The position numbers and the translations under genes were made by a program. Positions 27,938 through 37,067 of a DNA stretch of 64,000 bases are shown piece by piece. The notes under the pieces are model-generated. The model saw only the letters and a program-made list of their open reading frames with translations, had not been told where the DNA came from and made no database searches. Source of the DNA: Defluviitoga tunisiensis (lineage in GTDB: Bacteria; Thermotogota; Thermotogae; Petrotogales; Petrotogaceae); the NCBI RefSeq assembly GCF_000953715.1, contig NZ_LN824141.1, positions 1,168,001-1,232,000 on the forward strand, read 5' to 3'. How positions within the stretch are numbered: the stretch's first letter is position 1; every line of letters starts with the position of its first letter.

Positions 27938-29095
27938 ATGAATACATGTTCTGTTTTTGGAAAATGTGGAGGCTGCAACAAATTAAATATTGATTACGAA
28001 AAACAATTAGAAAGTAAAGAACGCAACATTTTTAAGATGTTGAAAGAATATCAAATAAATCCTGACAACTACCATGGAATAATTCCCTCACCAAATGTAT
28101 ATGGTTACAGAAATAAGATGGAATATTCTTTTGGTAATGAATATAAAGATGGTCCGCTTGTATTAGGTCTAAGAGGTAAAAAGAAAAAGTACGATGTATT
28201 CTATACAAGAGATTGTAAACTAGTAAATGAAGACTTCAATATAATTGTTTCTGAAACATGTGAATTTTTTAGAAGAAAAAATATTCCTTTTCGAAATTAT
28301 AAAAATCATACCGGTTATTTAAGAAATTTGAGTATAAGAAGAGGGTATTATACAGACGAAATACTTGTAAATTTGGTAACTTCTTTTGAAGAATCTTATG
28401 ATGAAGAAGTTCATGAGTGGCAAGAACTTATGTTGAATTTACAGTTAGACGGAACAATTGTTTCCATAATTCAAAGTAAAACAGAATCAAAAGCTAATGT
28501 AGTAAAAGCCGATGAAATGAAAGTGCTATACGGTAGGACTTATTTTTTTGAAAAAATACTAGACCTCATTTTTAAAATTGGACCTTTTTCATTCTTTCAG
28601 ACGAACACAAAAGGTGCAGAAGTTTTGTATCAAACTGCACTATCTTATGCTGATAATACTGATCTGGTTTACGACTTTTATTGTGGTACGGGTACTATTT
28701 CTTTGTTACTTTCAAAAAAGGCTAAGCAAGTTTTTGGAATAGAAATACTAGAAGAGGCAGTGAGAGCTGCAAAAGATAATGCTGACTTAAATAACATTAA
28801 AAACGTTCAATTTTACAATGAAGATGTGAAAGAATTTATTAAAAAAAGAGAATCTTTTGAAACGCCTGATTATATAGTTGTTGATCCTCCAAGAGCCGGT
28901 CTTCATCCAAATCTTATTAGATTTATAAAAGAAAAAAAGTTTGAAAAGGTTATTTATATTTCATGTAATCCCAAAACTTTAATCCCAAATATAAAAGAGT
29001 TATCAGAAGTATATACATTATCAGATTTTCATTTGGTTGATATGTTTCCACATACAGATCATGTGGAGTGTGTGGTGTTGATGTCAAGGCTGTAA
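27938..29095 (+). CDS. rlmD: 23S rRNA (uracil-C5)-methyltransferase RlmD/RlmCD-like
   Basis: SAM-dependent RNA m5U methyltransferase of the RumA/TrmA family, 385 residues. The N-terminal iron-sulfur cluster Cys are visible (CSVFGKCGGC, Cys4, 10, 13, with a fourth in YTRDCKLV). The Rossmann methyltransferase part has FYCGTGTISLLLS (SAM motif I), VDPPRAGLHP, and the catalytic Cys in YISCNPKTL. It lacks an N-terminal TRAM domain, so it is shorter than E. coli RlmD. The target uridine (U1939 and/or U747) cannot be told. AGGAG precedes the ATG. It is the last gene of host type before the accessory region. Confidence 0.88.
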   Translation: MNTCSVFGKCGGCNKLNIDYEKQLESKERNIFKMLKEYQINPDNYHGIIPSPNVYGYRNKMEYSFGNEYKDGPLVLGLRGKKKKYDVFYTRDCKLVNEDFNIIVSETCEFFRRKNIPFRNYKNHTGYLRNLSIRRGYYTDEILVNLVTSFEESYDEEVHEWQELMLNLQLDGTIVSIIQSKTESKANVVKADEMKVLYGRTYFFEKILDLIFKIGPFSFFQTNTKGAEVLYQTALSYADNTDLVYDFYCGTGTISLLLSKKAKQVFGIEILEEAVRAAKDNADLNNIKNVQFYNEDVKEFIKKRESFETPDYIVVDPPRAGLHPNLIRFIKEKKFEKVIYISCNPKTLIPNIKELSEVYTLSDFHLVDMFPHTDHVECVVLMSRL

Positions 29096-29120
29096 GCCTT
29101 TATTTTACTAGGTTTCCGGA

Positions 29121-29287
29121 AGTACATCCAAGTTGTCTACTCAACCTAAAGGTTCAAAATACGTACATGGGAACATATCGACGATTATTTTTGAGGTAAA
29201 ATTTGAACTCCAAAATTAGCAGGGTTGAGTTGACAGAATAGATAACAGCCTTTTTTCATAGGGGTTGAGGAGACAGGATGGATGTAC
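29121..29287. repeat. Three ~25-bp related repeats at the host/accessory junction
   Basis: Copies of GGTTGAG-N2-GACA-N4-(G)GATGTAC: one inverted at 29121-29146, one direct at 29223-29247 (more diverged) and one direct at 29263-29287. The outer two form an inverted repeat spanning about 167 bp. A second, inner inverted pair (GGTTCAAA / TTTGAACT) lies near 29150 and 29199. They could be a solo transposon end with multiple protein-binding repeats (as IS21/Tn7-type ends have) or operators of the R-M promoter. Identity unresolved. Confidence 0.6.
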
Positions 29288-29351
29288 ATTTAATGCAGGT
29301 ATACTCATTTTCTGAAAAGACTTTATTTATTATGTATATAGTTGTAATATG

Positions 29352-29380
29352 TTGAAATTGTTCGTTTTTTCGCATATAAT
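29352..29380 (+). promoter_or_regulatory. Promoter of the restriction-modification locus
   Basis: TTGAAA (29352-29357), 17 nt, TATAAT (29375-29380), 36 nt before the HTH gene start. Confidence 0.8.
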
Positions 29381-29416
29381 AAAAATTGGAATTTTGTGTT
29401 CTGCGAGGTATTCATA

Positions 29417-29605
29417 ATGGATTACTTAACGACAAAACAAGCAGCTGAAAAATGGAATATATCCCCACGCAGAGTTCAAGTTTTATTCGAACAGGGGCGC
29501 ATTAAGGGCGCTGTTCGTTTGGGTTGGGCGTGGGCTATACCAAAGGATGCGGAAAAGCCTGAAGATGCGAGACGTAGAAGGAAATTAAAGGAAAAACTGA
29601 GGTGA
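29417..29605 (+). CDS. Small helix-turn-helix DNA-binding protein
   Basis: 62 residues of the excisionase/MerR-like HTH type: MDYLTTKQAAEKWNISPRRV followed by a short wing (RLGWAWAIPKDAEKP) and a basic tail. It is the first gene of the R-M locus, 10 nt before the helicase subunit, behind GAGGT. Likely a regulator that times methylase and nuclease expression, as small HTH proteins often do in R-M loci. That role is inference; it could also be a left-over excisionase. Confidence 0.75.
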   Translation: MDYLTTKQAAEKWNISPRRVQVLFEQGRIKGAVRLGWAWAIPKDAEKPEDARRRRKLKEKLR

Positions 29606-29615
29606 GAAAACGATA

Positions 29616-32507
29616 ATGTTTTATAAGATGATTCAGAGAAAAAGAGATATGTGGTACTCTTCTTCAGAGTGTACCATTGATGAATTGATATCCTACATAG
29701 TTAATAAAGGTGAAATGCGCGACGTACAAATTGATGCAATTAAAACTTATTTGTATTTAAAGATAGCTTGCGAAAATAAACCACTGTGGGAATTATTCTC
29801 CAGAGGCTATTTTAACAATTTAAATGTTGATGATTTAGAAGTTAAAGCTTCATTAAGAGAGAAATTGCAAAACAATCCGGCAGCGCTAGCTTTGTATGAG
29901 TATTCTACCTTGAAAAATGAGAAAGATGAACAAGTTTCAGAAAAGCTGGAAAAGGCAATAATAAATGAAATTGATAATATAGATTTTGTGGATATATTTA
30001 AAAAAATCTTTTACAATGTGTCATACACAGATTACCTTTTTAGTCTGCCTATGGGAGCTGGCAAAACTTATTTAATGGCAGCTTTTATATATTTGGATTT
30101 GTATTTTGCTGTAAACGAGCCCGATAATAATGCATTTGCTCACAATTTTATTATATTTGCACCATCAGGCCTAAAAAGTTCTGTAGTGCCCAGCTTAAAA
30201 ACTATTAAAAAATTCGATCCTCTATGGATTCTTCCCGATCCTGCTGCCAGTGACATTAAGAGAATCATTAAATTTGAGATTCTTGATCAAAATAAAGCGG
30301 AAAAAAGAAGTAATAAAACAAGAAATCCAAATGTACAGAAAATTGCCGCCTATCAGCCTTTTGATCAATTAATAGGTTTGGTTGCCATAACCAACGCTGA
30401 GAAAGTAATCTTAGACCGTGTTGAAGTCAGGGATGGACAATTAAGTTTATTTGAGGATAGCGAGGATGAAAAGGACAGGCAGGCTAATGAACTTAGAAAT
30501 CTGATTGGGAAAATTCCAAATATGGCGATTTTTATTGATGAGGTGCATCACGCTTCAACAGATGAGATTAAGTTGAGAGCAGTAGTAAACGATTGGATGG
30601 AAAAGAACAATACGATCAATTCTGTTATTGGATTTTCGGGTACACCGTATTTAGATAAGGCATATCCTGTTGAAATAACGAAAACTTTGAATATAAAAAG
30701 TATAGAAATTGCCAATACGGTATATTATTACCCGCTAATTCAAGGGATTGATAATTTCTTAAAGCGTCCTGTGGTTAAAATTTCAAATCAAGAAGATAGT
30801 CTTCAAATTATTGAAGATGGAGTAAGGGATTTTTTGAACACTTATAAGGATAAGACTTACGCGGGAGATTTGACATCCAAATTAGCGATATACTGCGGTA
30901 AAGGAAAGCACAAAAGTGCAATTGATTATCTGGAAGAAGAAGTTTACCCTTGTGTAGCAAAGATTGTGGAAGAATACGGGATGGATCCCAAAGAGACTAT
31001 ATTAAAGTATCATAAGGGGAATAAGAAGCATCCCATATCTGCCGAAAGCAAGCTTGAATTTGAAGCGTTGGATATGCCATTTTCAAAAATACGCATAATA
31101 CTTCTTGTGCATATAGGAAAGGAAGGCTGGGACTGCCGTAGCTTAACTGGGGTTATCTTGTCGCAAAAAGGCGATTGTCCCATTAACATGGTGTTGCAGA
31201 CTTCCTGCAGATGTTTGCGTCAGGTTGAAAAAGGCAAACATGAATCGGCACTGATTTGGCTTAATCAATACAATGCCGAAAAACTTAACATGCAGCTTGA
31301 GAAGAAGCATAATATCTCTATTAAAGAATTTGAAAAAGGTGCAAATAAAGCTGATAAAGAGATTAAGCGTTACAGCCGGATGGATTATTTAAAACTCCCA
31401 AAAATAGACTATTATCAGCTCAGAGTACATTATGATTGCATTATTAAGGGAAAACCTCAGATTTTGAACCCGAAATTATCGGATGTTATTACTCCAGAAA
31501 GTAAACAAGCCTCCATAGTAAAAATTCAGGATTTTGAACAAAGACTTCTGGGAATGGATGTAAAAAAAGCAATGGAGACTGAACCTGTAAATTATAACCG
31601 ATGGTTATATGATATTAGCAAGGAAAGTTTTGGTATGCTGCCAGTTTCGATATTGAGGCAACATGATGAGTTTTTGCGCCAGATTTTTAATGAGATCACA
31701 TTGTTGAAAAATGGTGTTAGATATTTCAGTTCAGTTTTTAACATTAAGATAATTAATCAAAATATACGCAAGCTATTTTATGAAAAGCGTGATTTGCGAA
31801 CCACAGAGGAGGTTATCCCACAGGATGCCCGCCTTCTAAAAATTGAAAGCCTGACATCACCAGTGAATACTTCTGAACCGGAAAGCTATTATCCACCGCA
31901 GGATATAACGGAGAAAATTATTCTAGAAGACAAAGGGCAGCTAAAACCTGATAAAAAGGCTATGGAAATGATGAAGCTTGCTGAGGAAACCGAAAATTGG
32001 GATATTCTTAAACAACTAAAATCGAAATATATGTCTCACCCTGAAAAAGACCGCTCTTTCCACTATCTTCCTTATAGGCTGGATAGTAATTTTGAAAGGC
32101 TTTTATTAGAGCAGGTACTTGCATTAGCTGCAGCAAAAAAACGAAATCTCGAAATATATTATAACGGGGACAACTCGCTGACTGAATTCAAAATTCGCTG
32201 TTATAAAGGAAGCAGTGGGCGTAAACGATATATTGGTACGTATACACCTGATTTTCTAATTATCAAACGTAAGAATGGGAAAATTTATAAAGCAATAATT
32301 GTTGAAACCAAAGGAAGTTTATATGCTAAAGACGAGATCTTTCAGTTAAAGAGAACCTTTGTTGAAAAAGAGTTTATAGAAATCAATCAAAATAAAGCCG
32401 GGTATCCGAAGTTTAAGTACCTGTATTTAGAAGATAGTTTGACTGAATCCGAGCTCATAATAAAAACAGTAAGCGCAATTGAAGATTTTTTCGAGGAGGA
32501 AATGTAA
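29616..32507 (+). CDS. Type III restriction enzyme, helicase/nuclease (Res) subunit
   Basis: 963 residues. SF2 helicase motifs are present: Walker A LPMGAGKTYLMAAF (about 144-157), motif II FIDEVHHAS (about 306, DEVH rather than DEAH), motif III GFSGTPYL, and motif VI region LQTSCRCLRQVEKG. At the C-terminus a PD-(D/E)xK nuclease signature is split as TPDFLIIKRK (about 876) and IIVETKGS (about 895). Type III Res translocates or slides along DNA with Mod and cuts 25-27 bp from an unmethylated site when two sites are head-to-head. ATG of mod follows directly (TAA then ATG). Res-before-Mod is opposite to the classic EcoP1I order. Composition is AT-rich but less so than the host. Confidence 0.9.
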   Translation: MFYKMIQRKRDMWYSSSECTIDELISYIVNKGEMRDVQIDAIKTYLYLKIACENKPLWELFSRGYFNNLNVDDLEVKASLREKLQNNPAALALYEYSTLKNEKDEQVSEKLEKAIINEIDNIDFVDIFKKIFYNVSYTDYLFSLPMGAGKTYLMAAFIYLDLYFAVNEPDNNAFAHNFIIFAPSGLKSSVVPSLKTIKKFDPLWILPDPAASDIKRIIKFEILDQNKAEKRSNKTRNPNVQKIAAYQPFDQLIGLVAITNAEKVILDRVEVRDGQLSLFEDSEDEKDRQANELRNLIGKIPNMAIFIDEVHHASTDEIKLRAVVNDWMEKNNTINSVIGFSGTPYLDKAYPVEITKTLNIKSIEIANTVYYYPLIQGIDNFLKRPVVKISNQEDSLQIIEDGVRDFLNTYKDKTYAGDLTSKLAIYCGKGKHKSAIDYLEEEVYPCVAKIVEEYGMDPKETILKYHKGNKKHPISAESKLEFEALDMPFSKIRIILLVHIGKEGWDCRSLTGVILSQKGDCPINMVLQTSCRCLRQVEKGKHESALIWLNQYNAEKLNMQLEKKHNISIKEFEKGANKADKEIKRYSRMDYLKLPKIDYYQLRVHYDCIIKGKPQILNPKLSDVITPESKQASIVKIQDFEQRLLGMDVKKAMETEPVNYNRWLYDISKESFGMLPVSILRQHDEFLRQIFNEITLLKNGVRYFSSVFNIKIINQNIRKLFYEKRDLRTTEEVIPQDARLLKIESLTSPVNTSEPESYYPPQDITEKIILEDKGQLKPDKKAMEMMKLAEETENWDILKQLKSKYMSHPEKDRSFHYLPYRLDSNFERLLLEQVLALAAAKKRNLEIYYNGDNSLTEFKIRCYKGSSGRKRYIGTYTPDFLIIKRKNGKIYKAIIVETKGSLYAKDEIFQLKRTFVEKEFIEINQNKAGYPKFKYLYLEDSLTESELIIKTVSAIEDFFEEEM

Positions 32508-34451
32508 ATGGCAATTAAATATGTTCCATATTATCCTGATCCTGTCGAAGGACAAGCTATATTGGATAATTTTAAAAGAATGCTAAAATATAAAAGCGCA
32601 GGAGATGTTAAGAGAAGACTTGAACGAGGAATGCCTTTGTATGAACTGAAAAAAGTTGAAACTGTCGGTAAAAACCCGAACGGTAATATGTTAATTCGCG
32701 GGGAATGTATATCAGCTTGTGCATATCTGAAGGAACAGGGAATTGAAGTAGACCTTATATACATAGACCCTCCTTTTGCAAGTGGAGCTGATTATGCTAA
32801 AAAGGTATATATACGTCGTAATCCTAAAGTTGCGGAAGCGATAGCCCAAGCAGGAAAGGAACTGGACATAGAAGAGCTTAAAACTTTTGAAGAAAAAATG
32901 TACGGTGATATATGGCGTAAAGAAGATTATCTCAATTGGATGTATGAAAACCTCATGGCAATTAAAAGCGTTATGAGCGAAACGGCATCAATATTTGTAC
33001 ATTTAGATTGGCATATAGGGCATTATGTGAAAATATTGATGGATGAGATTTTTGGAGAAGATAAGCTGATTAACGAAATAATATGGTATTATCCGGATAA
33101 TTTCCAAGGTAATGTAAAAGGTTTTGCAACAAACCATAATAACATATTTTGGTATAGTAAAAACGAAACATATATTTCTAATAAAGTTATAATTCCACTT
33201 GATAAGCCAGTTAAGAGAGATAAACGAATATGGTCAAAAGAGTTGGGAAAATTGGTTTCTGCACGTAACGATGATGGGACTTTGATATATGAAGAGTTTA
33301 CAGAAAAAAAGGCAGATGATGTTTGGACTATAGGACAAACATCAGTAACTAAGTCTACTAGTAATGAATATATGGATTATCCGACTCAGAAACCAGAAGA
33401 ATTATTAAGAAGAATAATAGAAGCTTCTACTAATGAAGGTATGCTTGTTGCTGACTTTTTTGGTGGCAGCGGAGTTACTGCAGCGGTTGCAAATAAGCTT
33501 GGTCGTCGCTTTATTCATTGCGATATCGGCATTAATTCTATCCAGATAACCCGTGACAGGCTTATAGCAGACAAAGCTGAGTTTGATATTTATGAAATTA
33601 AGGACGGAGTATCTTTATATAGAAACCCAACCCAAACAATGGAGAAGATAAAAAAATTAATACCCGGACTTAAGAATGAAAAAAGTCTAGGTGACTTCTG
33701 GGCAGGAGCTATATCTGACAGTAAGCTGGGTCTGGTACCCGTATATATACCAAACTTAATGGACAGCAGTTCTAAATTGCTTGACAAAGCAATGATGTTC
33801 CGCATTATGCATGAGGCTATTCCTGACCTTCCATCTAATGTAAAGAAAGTAATTATTTATTATGTTGATGTCGATAATTTAGAGGAAATTCAAAAATTTA
33901 TTGATGATGAAGAAGATGTCATTATTGAAATTGAATTGCGAGATTTGAAGGATATACTTGACGATGCGGTATTTGAAGATTATGCTGAGTTTAAAGTTTC
34001 AAAAGTACAGGAGTCGCTCATTCCGGAGTATATAGTTGAAATTACTAATTTTCAAAGTGACAGGGTTAGCCGAAAAATCGATGAGTATAACCAGAAAGGA
34101 TATGCAAATACATTAATTACATCCGATGATGAAGACATAGAAGATGATGATTACGAAGATTACAATGAAGACGGTGAAAATGTTGTGCCTAGCAAGAAAA
34201 AGTTTACCCCTATTTTGATTAGCGAAACTGGACTTGAATTAATTGAGTATATTTCTCTTGACTGTACTAATCAGGACGGAGTTTGGCACAGTGACAGCGA
34301 GATTAAAATTGACAAGCTTGGATATGTTATTGTAAATGGAACCAAGACTAAAAATTTTTGGGATGGGACCATCAAATGTGAGAAAAAACCTTTGAGGCTA
34401 AAGATCCGTAATATTTGTGGCGACGAAACGATATGGAAATTATCAGTTTAA
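32508..34451 (+). CDS. Type III DNA methyltransferase (Mod) subunit
   Basis: 647 residues; recognises and methylates (usually N6-adenine) the target and is required for cleavage. The beta-class order is seen: catalytic DLIYIDPPFASG (motif IV near residue 85) before the SAM-binding DFFGGSGVTAAVANKLGRRF (motif I near 316). The catalytic tetrapeptide is DPPF where DPPY is most common; DPPF occurs in active enzymes. The C-terminal 250 residues, acidic and with beta-rich ending, probably hold the target recognition and Res-contact parts. Intact, no frameshift or simple repeat tract that would suggest phase variation. Confidence 0.9.
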   Translation: MAIKYVPYYPDPVEGQAILDNFKRMLKYKSAGDVKRRLERGMPLYELKKVETVGKNPNGNMLIRGECISACAYLKEQGIEVDLIYIDPPFASGADYAKKVYIRRNPKVAEAIAQAGKELDIEELKTFEEKMYGDIWRKEDYLNWMYENLMAIKSVMSETASIFVHLDWHIGHYVKILMDEIFGEDKLINEIIWYYPDNFQGNVKGFATNHNNIFWYSKNETYISNKVIIPLDKPVKRDKRIWSKELGKLVSARNDDGTLIYEEFTEKKADDVWTIGQTSVTKSTSNEYMDYPTQKPEELLRRIIEASTNEGMLVADFFGGSGVTAAVANKLGRRFIHCDIGINSIQITRDRLIADKAEFDIYEIKDGVSLYRNPTQTMEKIKKLIPGLKNEKSLGDFWAGAISDSKLGLVPVYIPNLMDSSSKLLDKAMMFRIMHEAIPDLPSNVKKVIIYYVDVDNLEEIQKFIDDEEDVIIEIELRDLKDILDDAVFEDYAEFKVSKVQESLIPEYIVEITNFQSDRVSRKIDEYNQKGYANTLITSDDEDIEDDDYEDYNEDGENVVPSKKKFTPILISETGLELIEYISLDCTNQDGVWHSDSEIKIDKLGYVIVNGTKTKNFWDGTIKCEKKPLRLKIRNICGDETIWKLSV

Positions 34452-34523
34452 CCTAGCAAATCTGTGGAAGACATATTGTATTTTATGAAATTACAATAAT
34501 GAAGAATATAATTTGCCTTTTCT

Positions 34524-34547
34524 AAAAACACCCATACGGGTGTTTTT
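34524..34547 (+). terminator. Hairpin at IS21 left end / end of the R-M operon
   Basis: AAAAACACCC / GGGTGTTTTT with loop ATAC, then TATA. A Rho-independent terminator by shape; it lies just inside the proposed IS left end and would shield istAB from outside transcription. Confidence 0.8.
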
Positions 34548-34651
34548 ATATATGGTAAATTTGATTTATCAATCCGGAAAAGGAGTTGATGCCTATGATT
34601 GCACTGATACAGGCATAGATTTTATAACAAAACCAAAGGAGGAAATCAATA

Positions 34652-36124
34652 ATGATTGGAATCGAGCAATACCGAAAAATCCAGGAGTACAAAGCACTTG
34701 GACTTGCTCAGACAAGAACCGCAAAAGCACTGGGGATAACCTATTCTTCTGTCAGCAAATACTGGAATATGAGCGAAGAAGATTATGTAAGGGAAGCTGA
34801 AAAGGAAAGGTACCACATGGATAACTATCGTCAGTACATACTGGAACATTTGAAAATTTGTCCACAAATGAGGGATACAAACATCTATCTCAAATTGGTG
34901 GAGGCCTTCCCTGATCTACAAGTTAAACGAGCTACATTCTACCGCTATATGAAAGCCTTAAGGGAACAGCACGGGTATCCGCATGCCAGTAAACGTAAAA
35001 CCTCACCCCGTGAAATTTCTCCACCGGGATATGAAGCGCAGGCGGATTTTGGTCAATACAAACTTAAGGACATGTACGGGCGAATTGTACGAATATATTT
35101 CTTCTGCATGGTTCTGAGTTATAGCAGAATGAAATTTGTTTATTTTTCACCGGATCCCTTTACAACCAAAACAGCCATTAAAGCTCATAACTATGCATTC
35201 CAATATTTTGGAGGAAGAACACAGACTATTCTTTATGACCTTGACCGTGTCTATGTAGTCAGTGAAAATCTGGGAAATATCATATTCGTACCAGCCTTTG
35301 AAGAATATGTTAAGCGTATAGGTTACAATGTTTCGCTATGTAGACCAAGAGATCCTCAAAGTAAGGGCAAGGTTGAAGAGGTGATTGGATACATAAAGCA
35401 AAGTTTTCTTGAGGGCAGGATATACACCGGAATTGATTGCCTTAACAGTGCTGCCCTTTCATGGTTGGATAGGGAAGGCAACGGGCGAATACATACTGTG
35501 ACCAGAAAAGTGCCGCGTGAAATGTTCATGGAAGAGCAAAAATACCTGCTCCATGTCAAACCTTATTCCGAAGTATCAAGCACTGTTGCCTCCTTTGATA
35601 AGGATGGAGTTGTAAATTATAAAGGCAACCGTTATCTGATTAATACAGGTATGATGGATGCTCATAAACGCATTCGCATTGAAGATGATGGTGAAATGCT
35701 TTTGTTCTATGATGCTGAAACAAATGATTTATTGGCTAAATATCCAGTCACAGAAGATACCGGGCAGTTGTTCAAACCAGAAGAAAATTACAGCAGAGAC
35801 AGGGTTTCTTTAACCATCATAAAACAATATTTTGCAGAATACGAAATAGCTCAGGAATTCATTCGCCGGATGGAGCAGCAACAGCCGAAATATTTTAATA
35901 CACATTGCATTCGATTATACCGGATGACAAAGTTTTATACAATTGGACAATTGCTTGATGGAATAGAATACTGCATTGATACTGAACGCTGCAGTGCCTA
36001 TGAGCTTTTGGCTTATCTCATGTATCAGTACGGAGAGCATATAGCTAAGAAGTTTTTGCCGAATCAGCAGTATTTTAATCATTTGGCGAGGAGTAAAGAA
36101 ATAAGGAGGGAAATCGATGGCTGA
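34652..36124 (+). CDS. istA: IS21-family transposase IstA
   Basis: 490 residues. N-terminal helix-turn-helix (YKALGLAQTRTAKALGITYS), second HTH region, then an RNase H-like DDE integrase core: first Asp in EAQADFGQYK, second Asp in TILYDLDRVYV, Glu in SKGKVEEVIGYIKQ. It carries out strand transfer together with the ATPase IstB. Start ATG 34652 behind AAAGGAGG. Full length, no lesion, so the element may be active. Confidence 0.95.
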   Translation: MIGIEQYRKIQEYKALGLAQTRTAKALGITYSSVSKYWNMSEEDYVREAEKERYHMDNYRQYILEHLKICPQMRDTNIYLKLVEAFPDLQVKRATFYRYMKALREQHGYPHASKRKTSPREISPPGYEAQADFGQYKLKDMYGRIVRIYFFCMVLSYSRMKFVYFSPDPFTTKTAIKAHNYAFQYFGGRTQTILYDLDRVYVVSENLGNIIFVPAFEEYVKRIGYNVSLCRPRDPQSKGKVEEVIGYIKQSFLEGRIYTGIDCLNSAALSWLDREGNGRIHTVTRKVPREMFMEEQKYLLHVKPYSEVSSTVASFDKDGVVNYKGNRYLINTGMMDAHKRIRIEDDGEMLLFYDAETNDLLAKYPVTEDTGQLFKPEENYSRDRVSLTIIKQYFAEYEIAQEFIRRMEQQQPKYFNTHCIRLYRMTKFYTIGQLLDGIEYCIDTERCSAYELLAYLMYQYGEHIAKKFLPNQQYFNHLARSKEIRREIDG

Positions 36125-36803
36125 TATAACAGAAATCCGTGAATTGGCCCAAAAGCTCAACCTTTGGAATATCGCAAGGGGATATATTGATTTGAATGAT
36201 GAGAAACTATCAAACCTTGACTATCTTAAGATGGTGTTAGAAAAAGAATTGGAGATTAGGGTCAGGCAAAAATACACCAAGCTGAGGAAGGCAAGTAAGC
36301 TTCCAAACAAAGCATTTGACGCATCGAATTCAAACAAGGGCTTAAAATGGCAGATTAAACAGTTATCCAACCTGACATGGCTTAAGGAAGAGCAAAACTT
36401 AATCCTGCTGGGAAAATGCGGGACGGGTAAGACCGGTCTTGCAGCGCAACTTGGAGAAACTGCAATCAGCAATGGACATAAAACCTATTATGCGCCTTTT
36501 GATAATTTTATCGCAGTGGCAGAAAAGAAAGCCACAAATCCAAAAGCAGAAGCGATCTTTTCTTATATGCAGGAATGTGACTTAATTATTATTGATGATG
36601 TCTTTTATGTGGAACCAACCAGGGCAGAACTGCAGGTTTTCTACCGGGCAGTTACCTTTCTTAATGAAACCAGAAGCATTATTTTTATAACCAATCGTGA
36701 ACTGTCAGCATGGATAGATGCAGCTGAGGATAAGCATCTTTGCCAGACTTTATTGGACAGAATGACGGTCAATTGTCAAATTGTTCGTTTGACTGACAAG
36801 TAA
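36117..36803 (+). CDS. istB: IS21-family helper ATPase IstB
   Basis: 228 residues of the IstB/DnaC AAA+ type: Walker A LLGKCGTGKTGLAAQL (about 98-113), Walker B DLIIIDDVFYVEP, sensor IIFITNREL. IstB clamps and bends target DNA and recruits IstA. It overlaps the end of istA by 8 nt (translational coupling). Slightly shorter than many IstB (about 250 aa) but all ATPase motifs are present. Confidence 0.95.
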   Translation: MADITEIRELAQKLNLWNIARGYIDLNDEKLSNLDYLKMVLEKELEIRVRQKYTKLRKASKLPNKAFDASNSNKGLKWQIKQLSNLTWLKEEQNLILLGKCGTGKTGLAAQLGETAISNGHKTYYAPFDNFIAVAEKKATNPKAEAIFSYMQECDLIIIDDVFYVEPTRAELQVFYRAVTFLNETRSIIFITNRELSAWIDAAEDKHLCQTLLDRMTVNCQIVRLTDK

Positions 36804-36939
36804 ATAAAAACACTCACTTCTTTTTTAATAGGGGCAAATACCTCGTTTGAAAACAATGCCGAAAAACGGCTTAAAATAGATGCAAAAAATCTCACGAAAT
36901 TCAAAGAACTGCTTAACTTTTGAGATTTTCTGCAGTTTA

Positions 36940-37030
36940 TAGGGTAGGGGGGTCTAAATCTCTACCGCTTTTCATCCCGGAAACGGGCGGGGGGTCACGC
37001 GCGAAAAATCGCAGTTTCAAACGGGGTATA
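36940..37030 (+). other. Putative cos/packaging region
   Basis: GC-rich stretch just upstream of terS: a G run (GGGTAGGGGGGTCTAAATC), the inverted repeat CCCGG-AAA-CGGG, another G run and GCGCG...CGC. The motif GGTCTAAATCTCTAC before P27-type terS genes recurs in Clostridial cos-type siphophages as I recall them. The HNH endonuclease gene that usually stands before this region is missing. The exact nick site cannot be given. Confidence 0.5.
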
Positions 37031-37067
37031 TCCCCTGTTTATTTTTACATGAATCGAGGTGATGTGT

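Larger units (their letters stand above)
34512..36839 (+). mobile_element. IS21-family insertion sequence
   Basis: Encodes istA and istB with the 8-nt overlap typical of IS21. The proposed ends are imperfect inverted repeats: left ATTTGCC followed by TAAAAA and a hairpin ending GTGTTTTTAT, right the complement (ending TAATAGGGGCAAAT at about 36839, with AAAAACAC further inside). I could not fix a target-site duplication, so borders are approximate. The element separates the R-M locus from the prophage packaging region. Confidence 0.75.

Noticed and set aside
29040-29130. Prophage attachment site in the 3' end of rlmD
   Set aside because: No repeat of the rlmD end was found near the recombinase within the window, and the R-M locus and IS21 lie between; the right border is not visible.
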